Shown in pieces: positions 19,055-29,341 of a stretch of DNA of 64,000 bases. This DNA comes from Planctomycetota bacterium (GTDB lineage Bacteria; Planctomycetota; Planctomycetia; Isosphaerales; Isosphaeraceae). A program made the translations under genes and the position numbers. The stretch is taken from positions 27,894 to 91,893 of the forward strand of contig JAJYWB010000017.1 of the NCBI GenBank assembly GCA_021791715.1. The letters are read 5' to 3'. Positions within the stretch are counted from its first letter, which is position 1. The number at the start of each line of letters is the position of its first letter. The notes under the pieces were generated by a model that saw only the letters and a program-made list of their open reading frames with translations, ran no database searches and was not told the origin of the DNA.

Positions 19055-19610
19055 TTCCGCTGCCCCACCCGGTTTCAGCTCTTGTCGCTTCGGCGTCTTC
19101 TCGCTTCGCCGTTCATCCGTATCGCGCCGTCGAACCGAACCGATCGAGAACGACGAGATCCACGAGACACGACGACACATATCTGCAAATGCCGCCGGGT
19201 TAAAGCTTACGAAATCGCCGTACCACCCGGGCTTACGCTTTCTCGCGATCCGTCGCGCTATCGCCGCACTCTCCAGACGGAAGCTCGACCGATCTCCTCC
19301 TCGAACGACGTCGTTCGCGATCATGTTTAAATTGTAGAATCAAGTAGGCTCGACGAGAATGGGAAAATCGCCGACGCCGAACCGAACGTATGAATTACGC
19401 CGTCGATCGCGCCGATTCCAAAGGTATGCGAGCCCGCGAAACGAGTTCTCGAACCAATTGATCCCGTCCCGAAACTCGACGCGGGAATCGCGAAGTCCCG
19501 AGAATCACTCGTTCGATCGTCGATTGACAACGCTTCGGCGAAATTCTTAGGCTTGATTCGTCCGATTCCGAGCCGGGTCGATCCGTTCTCTTAAGAATGA
19601 GGATCACGCC
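19055..19610 (+). other. Divergent intergenic interval
   Basis: About 550 bp between the histidine kinase (leftward) and the thioredoxin-like gene (rightward). The left half remains open in the kinase frame but looks non-coding by composition. It must contain promoters for both genes; I cannot place a convincing -35/-10 pair. Confidence 0.45.
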
Positions 19611-21758
19611 ATGCGGCACGTGTTGACGAGCGGGTTCCTCCTTTGCCTGGCGATTACCCAAGCGTTCGCCCCCCGCGCGGCCGCCGTAGGCGATCGAGAA
19701 GTCCGAGCGATCCTCGTTGAATTAAACGCGAATCCGCGTCCCGCGCCGCCGTTGATCGGATTCAAAAATGAAGACGACAAAAAACAATATTACGAGCGAC
19801 TCGACGCGATCGAACGAAAACGCGCAGCGCTCGTCCTCGAACTTTATCGCGCCGATCCCGATCACGAAGCTCTGACGACCCTCATGCCCGAACGCTGGCA
19901 AACGGTGTTCGATGAATATACCGATCTAGATAAATTGTCGGCGGAAATTACCGATGTCATAACGCGAACGAAGAGCGATCGGCTTCGGGTCGAAGGGGCG
20001 TTCGATCGCGCCGAGTTCCGTTTAAAGCGAGGCGCCGCGCCGATCGAAACGATCCCTCGCGAGGTCGACGACTTCCTCAAGCTCGCTCCGCGCGATGCAC
20101 GCAGGTCGATCATCGAGAAAGATCTTTTTGAGAGCGCTCCCCAAAAAAAGCGACCCCGGATCGCGTTTCTCAAGGAATTCGCCAAACGGTTTCCAGGAAC
20201 TTTGCTCGCGATTCAAGCCGAGGGCGAGATCAAACGCGCCGAGGCGATCGGCAAACCGTTCGAGCTCGAATTCGACGACGCCATCTCGGGCGAACATATC
20301 ACGATGAAACGTTTAAGAGGCGAGATCGTGGTGATCGATTTCTGGGCCACGTGGAGCGGTCCCAGCGTCGGCCACATCAATGCGTTAAAGGATATTTACC
20401 ATAAATATCACGATCACGGGGTCGAATTTTTGGGAATCAGCCTCGATTTCCCTGCGCGGCGGGGAGGGCTCGCGAAGCTGAGAGAGTTCGTCGCCAGAAA
20501 CGCGATTCCCTGGCCGCAATATTTTCAGGGGAACGCGTGGCAAAGCGAATTCTCACGGAAATGGGGAATCACGACGCTACCGATGATCTTCGTCGTCGAC
20601 GCCAAGGGATTGCTTCGGTCGACGACCGCGAAGGACGACCTCGACCCGACGCTCGCCTCGCTCCTCATGCAATCAAATATGGATTCAAACTTACCCTTAG
20701 GCGCCGCCGCGTTCGATCCTCGCTCCGGTCGGAAAGGCGAACGCGACGCGGACTCGATCCTTATCGAACTGAATGAGAATCCGCTCCCCGCGCCTCCGTT
20801 GATCGGATTTAAAAATGAAGACGAGAAAAAGCAATATTACGCCCGGCTCGACGCGACCGAACGAAAACGCGCAGCGCTCATCCTCGAACTTTATCGCGCC
20901 GATCGCGATCACGAAGCTCTAACGACCCTCATGCCCGAACGCTGGCAAACGGTGTTCGATGAATATACCGATCTGGATCAATTGTCGGCGGAAATTACCG
21001 ATGTCGTCGCGCGAACGAAGAGCGATTCACTTCGAATCGAGGGGGCGTTCGATCGCGCCGAGTTCCGTTTAAAGCGAGGCGCCGGGCAGATCGAAACGAT
21101 CCCTCGCGAGGTCGACGACTTCCTCAAGCTCGCTCCGCGCGACGCGCGCAGGTCGATCATCGAGAAAGATCTTTATGACGGCGCGACCAAGAACGTGCGA
21201 ACTCGGATCGCGTTTCTCAAGGAATTCGCCAAACGTTTTTCAGGAACTTTGCTCGCGATTGAGGCCGAGGGCGAGATCAAGCGCGCCGAGGCGATCGGCA
21301 AACCGTTCGAGCTCGAATTCGACGACGCCATCTCGGGCGAACATATCACGATGAATCGTTTGCGAGGTGAGATCGTCGTGATCGATTTCTGGGCCACGTG
21401 GAGCGGCCCCAGCGTCGGCCATATCAACACACTGAAAGATATTTATCACAAATATCACGATCGAGGGGTCGAATTTTTGGGAATCAGCCTCGATTTCCCG
21501 GCGCGGCGGGGAGGGCTCGCGAAGCTGAGAGAGTTCGTCGCCAGAAACGCGATTCCCTGGCCGCAATATTTTCAGGGGAACGAGTGGCAAAGCGAATTCT
21601 CGCGGAAATGGGGAATCACGACGCTACCGACGATCTTCGTCGTCGACGCCAAAGGCTTGCTTCGGTCGACGACCGCGAACGAGGATCTCGACGCGGTGAT
21701 CGCCTCGCTCTTCAAAGAATCGAAATCTGTCACGCATGCGGTTTCTTCAAAAAAATGA
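19611..21758 (+). CDS. Secreted protein with two tandem thioredoxin-like domains lacking CxxC
   Basis: A 715-residue protein with a signal peptide (about residues 1-25, ending RAAAVG). It consists of two copies of one unit: an alpha-helical half ('LIGFKNED', 'LYRAD', 'LMPERWQTVFDEYTDLD') followed by a TlpA/AhpC-type thioredoxin fold. The active-site strand reads 'VIDFWATWSGPSVGHIN' in both copies (W248-S252 and W597-S601), where TlpA-like proteins normally have WCxPC. Both redox cysteines are Ser, while the cis-Pro loop ('TTLPMIFVVD', 'TTLPTIFVVD') is kept. It is therefore unlikely to be a dithiol oxidoreductase. GAGGATC precedes the ATG. The two units are nearly identical and recently duplicated. 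Confidence 0.85.
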   Translation: MRHVLTSGFLLCLAITQAFAPRAAAVGDREVRAILVELNANPRPAPPLIGFKNEDDKKQYYERLDAIERKRAALVLELYRADPDHEALTTLMPERWQTVFDEYTDLDKLSAEITDVITRTKSDRLRVEGAFDRAEFRLKRGAAPIETIPREVDDFLKLAPRDARRSIIEKDLFESAPQKKRPRIAFLKEFAKRFPGTLLAIQAEGEIKRAEAIGKPFELEFDDAISGEHITMKRLRGEIVVIDFWATWSGPSVGHINALKDIYHKYHDHGVEFLGISLDFPARRGGLAKLREFVARNAIPWPQYFQGNAWQSEFSRKWGITTLPMIFVVDAKGLLRSTTAKDDLDPTLASLLMQSNMDSNLPLGAAAFDPRSGRKGERDADSILIELNENPLPAPPLIGFKNEDEKKQYYARLDATERKRAALILELYRADRDHEALTTLMPERWQTVFDEYTDLDQLSAEITDVVARTKSDSLRIEGAFDRAEFRLKRGAGQIETIPREVDDFLKLAPRDARRSIIEKDLYDGATKNVRTRIAFLKEFAKRFSGTLLAIEAEGEIKRAEAIGKPFELEFDDAISGEHITMNRLRGEIVVIDFWATWSGPSVGHINTLKDIYHKYHDRGVEFLGISLDFPARRGGLAKLREFVARNAIPWPQYFQGNEWQSEFSRKWGITTLPTIFVVDAKGLLRSTTANEDLDAVIASLFKESKSVTHAVSSKK
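19710..20675 (+). repeat. Intragenic tandem duplication, copy 1
   Basis: First copy of a long direct repeat inside the thioredoxin-like gene. It aligns without indels to the second copy at a constant offset of 1,047 bp (349 codons); boundaries are approximate. Confidence 0.85.
20757..21722 (+). repeat. Intragenic tandem duplication, copy 2
   Basis: Second copy of the 1,047-bp-spaced repeat. Differences are scattered single-base changes, many of them silent, so the frame and domain content are preserved. Confidence 0.85.
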
Positions 21759-22367
21759 CGGCGTGGACCGATTCGTGCAGACGAGAATAAATAAGCGTTT
21801 TCGATAAGGAATTCAGGAACAAATCGGCGTTGTGAAATGCGGTTTTCGAGGAAAACCACGGTTTGTTTGGTTTCGAAGTAACGCGTATCGAGCGTGATTG
21901 TGGATCGAACGTGCGAACGAAGGAGCTTTCGCTTCGAGCGAGGTGGTCATTTTTTTTAAAGATGGAGCGGCGCGGATCGTCTTGCGTTCTATATAAGGGG
22001 ATGCGGGCGATTGTCGTGCGGTCGAGATTCAGCGGTCCTCCCGTTCGATTGCTCCTCGGGAACGAGCGAGCGCCAAGCGATTGGGATCGCTCGGAGAGTC
22101 GTCGGTCGAAGCAAACGCATCTTCCTAATCCGTTGGGGAATCGATCGAATGACACGGTTCGCTTGAGTTTGGAACCAAAAGCGGGCCTTCGACGTCAAAG
22201 CCTTATTGATTTCTCGATTCTTGGGGATGAGTCGTCTGGAATCATCGGCCTTTCCTCGATCGAAGATCGACGTTAAGATACATGTAATTGAAATTTGTCG
22301 CGCGATCGTCGAATAACGACTTGAGGTTATCGCTTTGGGTTCAACGAGGCGTTCCGCGAGGTTTTTT
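21759..22367 (+). other. Gene-free interval
   Basis: About 600 bp between two plus-strand genes. Open frames exist on both strands but have Arg/Ser-rich shadow composition, no ribosome-binding site and no recognisable motif. I see no tRNA or terminator. Confidence 0.45.
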
Positions 22368-24029
22368 GTGCGAAGAATCATGATCAATCGCGGTTGGATT
22401 GGACGTTTGGTGATCTTATCGATCGTCATGGCGACGATCTCGATCGTTGGGATCGGTTTTTGGGGTCGAACTCCAAGGCGTGGAGCGATCGCCGCGGGTC
22501 CCGTGTTCAATCCTCCTTTTCGAGCGCCGATTCCGCTCGCGGACGAAGAAGCTTCGCGGATCGCCGCGGGTCGAGTGGCGGATTTGCTTAATCGAACCGA
22601 CTTTGATGAGAATCTTGAATTGAACATGATTGAGCTTGCACGAGTTCAATACATGCTTGGAGCGGTCGAATCGGGACGCTTGAATTTGGAGAAGCTGCGC
22701 TCGCGGTTGGAGAAGACGCGCGAGAGCGATCGTCGAACGTTGAGATCGTATTGGCGTCTTGGCCACACGCAGGTCGAGCTGGGCGATTGGCCGGGGGCGC
22801 GTGCATCGCTTCAAGTCGCGGCGCGGGTCGATCGAAAGATCGCCGATCCTCTTGATCAAATGAAGTGGTGGCGATTGATCATCGCCGATCAGTTCGCCGC
22901 CGGGGATCGGCCCTCGGTCCGCGAATCGTTGAAATGCGCCGAGGAAACTTACCTTTCGCAGCCCGAAAGTTCTTTTAAAAGATTTTTGCTGGCGGAATAC
23001 GCGGGGGTACGAGCCTCGGCTCGTGATCTCAAGGGGGCTTTCAACGCGGTTGAAACGTTGCTCGCCGACGACGAATCGATGCACGTTTACGCGGCCGAGG
23101 GTTTGGGATTGATCGCCGAATCGATTCGGTATCAGGATCCGATCGAGGTGATTCCGGCGATGAACCGAGTGATGCGGTTGATCGGCAAGGTTCTGAACAC
23201 CGATTATCGCGCGTTGCCGCTGGGAAAAATCGCGGTCGCGTGGGCTCGTACGGGAGATTACGCGAAGGCGCTGGGGACGGTTGCGAGCATCGGTCTGCCC
23301 CGATCCGAATCGGGTCGAACGTTCAGCGATCAACGGATCGAGTCGTTATTGAAGATCGCCGATCAGGCTCGAAGCGAGGATCGGCACGATCAGGTGAAGG
23401 CGGCTCTCGCCGCGGCCAAGAAGATCGACGACGAGGACGTTCAACCCCCTTCGCTCACGACGCGCAAGGAATTGGCTCTCGCCGCGGCTCGAAACGGCGA
23501 TCTAAAAACGTCTCAATCGATTCTGGAAAGTTTGCCGATCGGTCATCGCGCGCCGATTTATCGCGCGATCTCGGTCGTTAAACTACGCGAAGGAGACGCG
23601 ACGGCGAACTCTCTGTTGGAATTGGCTCGCCAAGACGCGATCCGCACTCTTATCGAACCTTCAAAACATAAGGATCACAAAGGTCTTTATAAGATGATTC
23701 GACCCGGAGGGAGGCCGACGCCCGCCGACGACGAACTCTCGCCAGACTCGGCGCGGATTGAACTCGCACTCGTCGAGGAGGCGGGGCGATCGCCCGAGCG
23801 TGCGATCGGCATGATCGCGACGATTCGCGACGAATCGCTTCGGTCCGAGGCGACGAAAGAAGTCGCCGCGTTGGCCGCGATGTCGGGAGATCCCGCTCAA
23901 TCACTCGAGTGGATTCGACAAATCGACGATCAAAAACGGATGCACGCCGCGGTTTCGGGGCTTCTTGAGGGCTTGCTTGAACGACGCTCGCCAAGGAACG
24001 GAATGCTCGCGTTCATCTCGGTTCGTTGA
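22368..24029 (+). CDS. Signal-anchored protein with TPR-like helical repeats
   Basis: About 553 residues. An N-terminal hydrophobic anchor (about residues 13-31, 'LVILSIVMATISIVGIGFW') follows a basic N-terminus. The rest is almost wholly alpha-helical with Ala/Leu/Arg patterning and short helix pairs ('LAAAARNGDLKTSQSILESL', 'MSGDPAQSLEWIRQI') resembling TPR/SEL-type repeats, suggesting a scaffold in the periplasm. The start is uncertain: this GTG has GAGG six nt upstream; a TTG at 22335 also has GAGG with a 7-nt spacer, and an ATG at 22380 has none. No specific family was recognised. Confidence 0.65.
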   Translation: MRRIMINRGWIGRLVILSIVMATISIVGIGFWGRTPRRGAIAAGPVFNPPFRAPIPLADEEASRIAAGRVADLLNRTDFDENLELNMIELARVQYMLGAVESGRLNLEKLRSRLEKTRESDRRTLRSYWRLGHTQVELGDWPGARASLQVAARVDRKIADPLDQMKWWRLIIADQFAAGDRPSVRESLKCAEETYLSQPESSFKRFLLAEYAGVRASARDLKGAFNAVETLLADDESMHVYAAEGLGLIAESIRYQDPIEVIPAMNRVMRLIGKVLNTDYRALPLGKIAVAWARTGDYAKALGTVASIGLPRSESGRTFSDQRIESLLKIADQARSEDRHDQVKAALAAAKKIDDEDVQPPSLTTRKELALAAARNGDLKTSQSILESLPIGHRAPIYRAISVVKLREGDATANSLLELARQDAIRTLIEPSKHKDHKGLYKMIRPGGRPTPADDELSPDSARIELALVEEAGRSPERAIGMIATIRDESLRSEATKEVAALAAMSGDPAQSLEWIRQIDDQKRMHAAVSGLLEGLLERRSPRNGMLAFISVR

Positions 24030-24237
24030 GCGCGCAATCGTTCATTAAACAAGCGTCTCGTCATGCGCGATCGGCCGCTTCGAACATCGAGCCGCGGCGA
24101 GATCGCTCGTCGTCGCGTCGAAGACCTTAAATACTAAACCATATCATTTTACATAGATAAATTGATTCAAACGGTTCTTAATTAATAAGAACAATGGAAT
24201 TAGCTTTTACTTTTATTGATCTTACGACGATGAAAAA

Positions 24238-24262
24238 CCCGCCGACCGGTTGGCTCGGCGGG
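24238..24262 (-). other. GC-rich hairpin with terminator polarity toward the left
   Basis: Perfect 8-bp arms (CCCGCCGA/TCGGCGGG) with a 9-nt loop. Read on the minus strand the second arm is followed by GTTTTTC, the shape of an intrinsic terminator, yet the next gene to the right (dacB) runs the other way. On the plus strand it lies in the dacB leader. Confidence 0.45.
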
Positions 24263-24325
24263 AATCGTCGTTTACGATAGCTTGAAATTGCGATCTCGAA
24301 CAACCGCGAACCGAGAGGATTTCGC

Positions 24326-25948
24326 ATGCGATTGAAGGTCGACCGGCGCGTGATATTGGTCGTTTTGGCGGCGATTACGGCTTCGACGCGAGCGCGCGGA
24401 GCGGGAGACTCGCTCGCGGACCGGCTCGACGAGTTGATGTCGTCGGGCGAGTACCGTTCGGCTCATTGGGGCGTGATGATCGTCGACGCGAAAACGGGCG
24501 AGGCGATCTTCGAGCGGAATGCCGATCAGATGTTTCGTCCCGCATCGGTGACGAAACTCTTCACAACCGCCGCAGCGCTCGTCGATCTGGGAGGCGATTT
24601 CCGCTTCAAAACGCCGGTCGTTCGTCGCGGCGAGGTCGATTCCCACGGAACGCTGCGCGGCGATCTGATCCTCGTCGCGCAAGGAGATCCCAATTTGGGG
24701 GGAAGGCTCGGACCCGACGGAACGCTCTTGTTTCAAGATCATGATCATTCTTACGCCAATGGAAATTTGAAAGCGACGCTCGTTCAAGCGGATCCGCTCG
24801 CGGGGCTCGATCATCTGGCGCGGGTGGTGCGTGAATCGGGGATTAAAGAGGTTACGGGAAACATACTCGTCGACGATCGTCTGTTCGAGCCGGCGCAAAG
24901 CACGGGAAGCGGGCCGACGCGTGTTTCTCCGGTTTTGATCAATGATAACGTCGTCGATGTTGTGATCGCTCCAGGGGCGAACGCGGGAGATCCCGCCAAG
25001 GTTCGGATCGTTCCGAACACATCCGCGGTCGCTTATGACGCACAGGTGGAAACGATCGCCGAGGGGATCGCTCCGAGTTTGAGGGTGATTCCGCTCGGCC
25101 CGAATCGTTTCGAGGTGCGCGGTCGAATTCCCGTCGGTCGCGCTCCGATCGTCCGCATTTACGAAGTCGACGATCCGGCTTCGTTCGCCCGATCGCTTTT
25201 CATCGAGCGGCTGCGGAGCAGGGGGGTCGTCGTCGCGGCGTCTCCATTGGGATCAAACGAACGCGATCGGCTTCCCGATCGCCGAACGATCGCCGACGCG
25301 CCCGTCGTCGCCGAGTTCACTTCCCCCCCGTTGACCGAGGAATTGCGGGTCGTCTTAAAAGTGAGCCAAAATCTACACGCGAGCACGCTTCCCCTCGTCG
25401 TCGCCGCGCGGCACGGCGAGCGGACGCTCGATCAGGCGCTCGCGCGCGAGGGATCGAATCTCAAAAAATTGGGTGTCGATATCAATACAATCTCATTTGG
25501 AGGAGGCGCGGGAGGGTCTCGATCGGATCTCGTCACGCCTCGTACAACGACGGTTTTACTGCGAGCGATGATGCGGCGGAGCGATTTCACCGCGTATGAA
25601 TCGGCGCTTCCCGTCTTGGGTCGCGACGGTACGCTCGCCGACGCGGTTTCGCAAAACAGCCCGGCGCGGGGGCACGTTCGTGCCAAAACAGGAACATATT
25701 TCGTACAAGACGGTCTCTCGGGGAAAATCGTGCTGACGAGCAAGTCGCTCGCGGGTTATATGGAAACCGCTTCGGGACGTTCGCTCGTCTTCGCGTTTTT
25801 CCTCAACGACGTTCCGATCACGACTCACCAGGCCGACGATCCCGAGGGGGGCGAACGAGCCGGCAAACGACTCGCAAAAATGTGCGAGGCGTGCTACGCC
25901 GATCAAACCGCGAAACCCGTCGAAGAGAAGCCGCGTCGCGGCGATTGA
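24326..25948 (+). CDS. dacB: D-alanyl-D-alanine carboxypeptidase/endopeptidase (PBP4, S13 family)
   Basis: Penicillin-binding protein 4-type enzyme that trims or cleaves D-Ala-containing peptidoglycan cross-links in the periplasm. N-terminal signal peptide (about residues 7-25). The three active-site motifs are present: SVTK at 74-77 with nucleophile Ser74, SQN at 347-349 and KTG at 454-456. The 540-residue length with the large insertion between the first two motifs is usual for S13 peptidases. 'HWGVMIVDAKTGEAIFERNAD' near residue 47 is the typical strand before SxxK. GAGAGG precedes the ATG. It bears on the question of peptidoglycan in planctomycetes. Confidence 0.95.
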   Translation: MRLKVDRRVILVVLAAITASTRARGAGDSLADRLDELMSSGEYRSAHWGVMIVDAKTGEAIFERNADQMFRPASVTKLFTTAAALVDLGGDFRFKTPVVRRGEVDSHGTLRGDLILVAQGDPNLGGRLGPDGTLLFQDHDHSYANGNLKATLVQADPLAGLDHLARVVRESGIKEVTGNILVDDRLFEPAQSTGSGPTRVSPVLINDNVVDVVIAPGANAGDPAKVRIVPNTSAVAYDAQVETIAEGIAPSLRVIPLGPNRFEVRGRIPVGRAPIVRIYEVDDPASFARSLFIERLRSRGVVVAASPLGSNERDRLPDRRTIADAPVVAEFTSPPLTEELRVVLKVSQNLHASTLPLVVAARHGERTLDQALAREGSNLKKLGVDINTISFGGGAGGSRSDLVTPRTTTVLLRAMMRRSDFTAYESALPVLGRDGTLADAVSQNSPARGHVRAKTGTYFVQDGLSGKIVLTSKSLAGYMETASGRSLVFAFFLNDVPITTHQADDPEGGERAGKRLAKMCEACYADQTAKPVEEKPRRGD

Positions 25949-26007
25949 AATTTCTTGAAAATCAAATATCCTTTAATAACATGAATAACATGATCTAGAA
26001 AGGATCA

Positions 26008-26042
26008 AAAAGAAGGGAAACTTAACGCGTCTCCCTTCTTTT
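26008..26042. terminator. Bidirectional intrinsic terminator between dacB and clpB
   Basis: Perfect 11-bp arms AAAAGAAGGGA/TCCCTTCTTTT with a 13-nt loop, sitting between two convergent genes. The T-run on the plus strand and the matching A-run at the left arm give a U-tract in both directions. Confidence 0.8.
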
Positions 26043-26060
26043 ACCACGGAAAACCTCGGT

Positions 26061-28697
26061 TTATTTTTGATCCGCGGCTTCGGGGTTGAAGGTGAATTCA
26101 TCCCTCACCCGATCGACGACGACTTTCGACCCCGGAGCGACTCGGTTCTCCAAAAGCGCGACCGCGAGCGGGTTGGCGAGACGCTGCTGAATGATTCGCT
26201 TGAGGGGTCGAGCGCCGTAGGTCGGATCAAACCCTTCCTCGGCGAGCGCTCGCTTGGCTTCGTCGGTGACGCGGATCGCGACGTCCGCCTCGGACATCTG
26301 TTTTTCCAGCCTGCGAAGCTGGATCTCGACGATCTGCTTGAGCTGATCCATCCCCAACGGATGAAAAAGAATCGTTTCGTCGATCCGATTGAGAAACTCG
26401 GGAAGGAATTCGCGTTTCAGAATCTCCATCACCTGGCGCCTAATGCGCTCGATATCCCCCGATTCGGCGAGTTCGGCGATCACATGGCTGCCGATGTTTG
26501 AAGTCATAATCACGACGGTATTACGGAAATCGACGGTCCGTCCCTGGCCGTCGGTCAGCCTGCCGTCGTCGAGAAGCTGAAGTAAAACGTTGAAAACATC
26601 ACGATGAGCCTTTTCAATCTCGTCGAGCAAAACGACCGAATAGGGACGTCGACGCACGGCCTCGGTGAGTCGGCCTCCTTCCTCGTAGCCCACATATCCA
26701 GGAGGCGCGCCGATCAGCCGCGCGACGTTGTGTCGCTCGCCGTATTCGCTCATATCAATCCGGACGATCGCCGTTTCGCTGTCGAACAGGAACTCGGCGA
26801 GCGCCTTGGCGAGTTCGGTTTTGCCGACCCCCGTCGGACCCAGGAAGAGGAACGAGCCGATCGGCCGGTTCGGATCTTGAAGCCCGGCGCGGCTGCGACG
26901 AACTGCGTCGGCGACCGCCTTCACCGCGTCCTTTTGATTGACGACCCGAAGATGAATATGATCTTCAAGCTTAAGCAATTTATCACGTTCCGTTGTGAGC
27001 ATTTTAGCGACGGGAATGCCCGTCCACTGGCTGACGACCTCGGCGATCTCCTCGGAATCGACCTCCTGCTTGAGAAGCCTGCGCTTCGATTCGGGCGCCG
27101 GCTCGGCGGCCTCGAGCTGCGCGATCTGCCGCTCGATCTGTTTGCGTTCGGCGTCGAGCCGAGCGAGCGACTGGAATTTCGCCTCGTCGGGGCGCTCTCC
27201 GCGCTGTTGCATCTGACGGATCTCGGTCCACGCCTGATCGTACTGAACCTGGATCGAAGCGAGGCGTTCACGAACTTTTTGGACGTCTCCCAGCCCGGAT
27301 TTTTCGAGTTCCCACTCGGAGCGGAGATCTTGCAGCTCCTTTTCGAGATCGGCGATCTCCTCCTCGACTTCGGCGAGTCGTTCGCGCGCGTGTTCCTCAC
27401 GTTCCTCGGCGAGCATTCGCTTGGCGAGCTGAAGCTGCAGCAGCTTGCGCTGAACGACGTCGATCTCGGTCGGCACCGATTGCAGCTCCATCGCCAAGCG
27501 ACTCGAGGCCTCGTCGACGAGGTCGATCGCCTTATCAGGAAGAAAGCGATCGGTGATGTAACGCGCCGCGAGCTTCGCCGCCGAAACGAGCGCGGAATCT
27601 CGGATCTTCACTTTATGATGGATCTCATATCGTTCTTTAAGCCCGCGAAGGATCGCGATGGTGTCGTCGACGGTCGGTTCGCCGACGAAAACGGGCTGAA
27701 ATCGCCGTTCGAGCGCCGGATCCTTCTCGATGTTTTCGCGATATTCGTCGAGCGTCGTGGCGCCGATGCAGCGAAGCTCGCCGCGCGCGAGCGCCGGCTT
27801 AAGCAGGTTCGCGGCGTCCATCGCGCCGTCGGCCTTGCCCGCTCCAACCACTAAATGAAGTTCATCAATAAATAAAATAATACGTCCAGACGATTCGGTC
27901 GTTTCTTTGAGGACGGCTTTGAGCCGCTCCTCGAAATCGCCGCGGTATTTGGCGCCGGCGACGAGCGCCCCCATATCGAGCGCGATCACGCGTCGATCGC
28001 GGAGCGATTCGGGAACGTCTCCCGAGACGATTCGCTGCGCCAACCCCTCGACGATCGCGGTTTTGCCGACCCCCGGTTCGCCGATCAGTACGGGATTGTT
28101 TTTGGTTCGCCGGCTCAAAACCTGTACGACCCTGCGGATCTCGGCGTCGCGTCCGATCACGGGATCCATCTTGCCCGAACGAGCCGCCGCGACGAGATCG
28201 CGGCCGTAGCGTTCGAGAGCCTGGTATTTCTCCTCGGGGTTGGGATCGTTCGCCTGCTGACTGCCGCGAATCTTCCGCAACGCTTGAAGCAGATCCTTCT
28301 CGTTAACCCCGACGGCTTGAAGGAGTGATTGCGCTTTGCAGGGAGTCTTCACCAAGCCCAACAACAAATGCTCAACCGAAACATATTGATCTTTAAGTCG
28401 ATCGGCCTCGGTCTGCGCGGCTTCGAGAACGCGTGAAAGATCGGGACCGACGTTCGTCTCGCCGCCGCTCACCCTTGGAAACGATTCGAGCCCCGCGTTC
28501 GCCGCCTTGAGGATCTGATCGGGATTGGCGCCGATCTGTTGGAAGATCGCTCGGGGAATGTTTTGATCGGTATCGAGAAGCGCGGCGAGCAGGTGCATCG
28601 GCTCGAGCCGTTGGTGGCTTTTGTCCTGAGCGATCGCCTGGGCTCGCTGGAGCGCTTCTTGGCTTTTGATCGTTAATCGGTCGGGTCGGAACGCCAT
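26061..28697 (-). CDS. clpB: ATP-dependent chaperone disaggregase ClpB
   Basis: Hsp100 disaggregase that threads aggregated proteins and works with DnaK. 878 residues, the normal size. Layout: Clp N-domain (about 1-145), first AAA+ module with Walker A GEPGVGKT at 206-213 and 'LFIDEL' at 275-280, the ClpB-specific coiled-coil middle domain (about 405-535, rich in E/R/L), and a second AAA+ module with GPTGVGKT at 620-627 and '[11 protein letters not shown]'. The M-domain distinguishes it from ClpA/ClpC. It is the last of three minus-strand genes dnaK-unknown-clpB, a plausible stress-response cluster. Confidence 0.97.
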   Translation of the reverse strand: MAFRPDRLTIKSQEALQRAQAIAQDKSHQRLEPMHLLAALLDTDQNIPRAIFQQIGANPDQILKAANAGLESFPRVSGGETNVGPDLSRVLEAAQTEADRLKDQYVSVEHLLLGLVKTPCKAQSLLQAVGVNEKDLLQALRKIRGSQQANDPNPEEKYQALERYGRDLVAAARSGKMDPVIGRDAEIRRVVQVLSRRTKNNPVLIGEPGVGKTAIVEGLAQRIVSGDVPESLRDRRVIALDMGALVAGAKYRGDFEERLKAVLKETTESSGRIILFIDELHLVVGAGKADGAMDAANLLKPALARGELRCIGATTLDEYRENIEKDPALERRFQPVFVGEPTVDDTIAILRGLKERYEIHHKVKIRDSALVSAAKLAARYITDRFLPDKAIDLVDEASSRLAMELQSVPTEIDVVQRKLLQLQLAKRMLAEEREEHARERLAEVEEEIADLEKELQDLRSEWELEKSGLGDVQKVRERLASIQVQYDQAWTEIRQMQQRGERPDEAKFQSLARLDAERKQIERQIAQLEAAEPAPESKRRLLKQEVDSEEIAEVVSQWTGIPVAKMLTTERDKLLKLEDHIHLRVVNQKDAVKAVADAVRRSRAGLQDPNRPIGSFLFLGPTGVGKTELAKALAEFLFDSETAIVRIDMSEYGERHNVARLIGAPPGYVGYEEGGRLTEAVRRRPYSVVLLDEIEKAHRDVFNVLLQLLDDGRLTDGQGRTVDFRNTVVIMTSNIGSHVIAELAESGDIERIRRQVMEILKREFLPEFLNRIDETILFHPLGMDQLKQIVEIQLRRLEKQMSEADVAIRVTDEAKRALAEEGFDPTYGARPLKRIIQQRLANPLAVALLENRVAPGSKVVVDRVRDEFTFNPEAADQK

Positions 28698-28752
28698 GGG
28701 AGGAACGCCTCACGTCGCCCCGACGTCGCGACGACCGACCGTCGGGGGCGGA

Positions 28753-29160
28753 TTAAAAGAACGGGGTTTCGGGCCATTGTTCAAAATCGCGCGCGGCTTT
28801 GAACTTCTCGAACCAGAATTTCACGTCGCCGGCCATCGTCTCGCCGCGCTGAACGTACGCTTCCCACCAAACGTCTCCCGGTCGGATCAGGTTGCCGAAA
28901 TCTCCTCGGTTTTTCGGCTTTTGAACGACGAGAGCCGAGAGGTCGGGCAATTGATGCTCGAGGCACGCCGATTGGAGCGGTTTGAGGAGCCGCGACGCGA
29001 TCGTTCGCGGCGTTTCTTTGATACCCATTTCTAAACAGCGTCGGCAGAAATCCTCGTAGGAGATCCACACGACCGGTCGGCGGTCGCGAATCGTTCGCGC
29101 CAGGTCTTTCGCCATTTCAACCAATACGGGATACACCTGTCTAGCATTTTCAAGCGACAT
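28753..29160 (-). CDS. Hypothetical protein between dnaK and clpB
   Basis: A 135-residue soluble protein starting at an ATG behind AGGAGC with a 7-nt spacer. 'VVWISYEDFCRRCLEMGI', a helix-rich middle ('RTIASRLLKPLQSACLEHQLPDLSALVVQ') and 'DVWWEAYVQRGE' resemble a small winged-helix-like domain found in several uncharacterised proteins and at the N-terminus of some HNH-type nucleases; this is a resemblance from memory, not a proven homology. It ends 55 bp before clpB and follows dnaK by about 180 bp on the same strand, so it is likely co-expressed with chaperones. Confidence 0.68.
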   Translation of the reverse strand: MSLENARQVYPVLVEMAKDLARTIRDRRPVVWISYEDFCRRCLEMGIKETPRTIASRLLKPLQSACLEHQLPDLSALVVQKPKNRGDFGNLIRPGDVWWEAYVQRGETMAGDVKFWFEKFKAARDFEQWPETPFF

Positions 29161-29341
29161 CAATTCGGCTCCTGCCGGTTGGCGGACGGATTCTGTCCGC
29201 GAAGGAGAGGAATATTGGGGACCGACCGCGGTCCAGTAAATCGATTATGCCAGAAATGGTGGAATTTCACCAGCATGAACCGACGGTCGCTCCCGCTCGC
29301 GTCCTCTCAAAGCGATTGATTCGCTCGAAACGATCGCGGTT

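Noticed and set aside
21863..22276. 137-codon plus-strand frame
   Set aside because: No motif, no ribosome-binding site, Arg/Ser-rich.
26604..27854. 416-codon frame antisense to clpB
   Set aside because: Mirror of clpB codon bias; no homology recognised.
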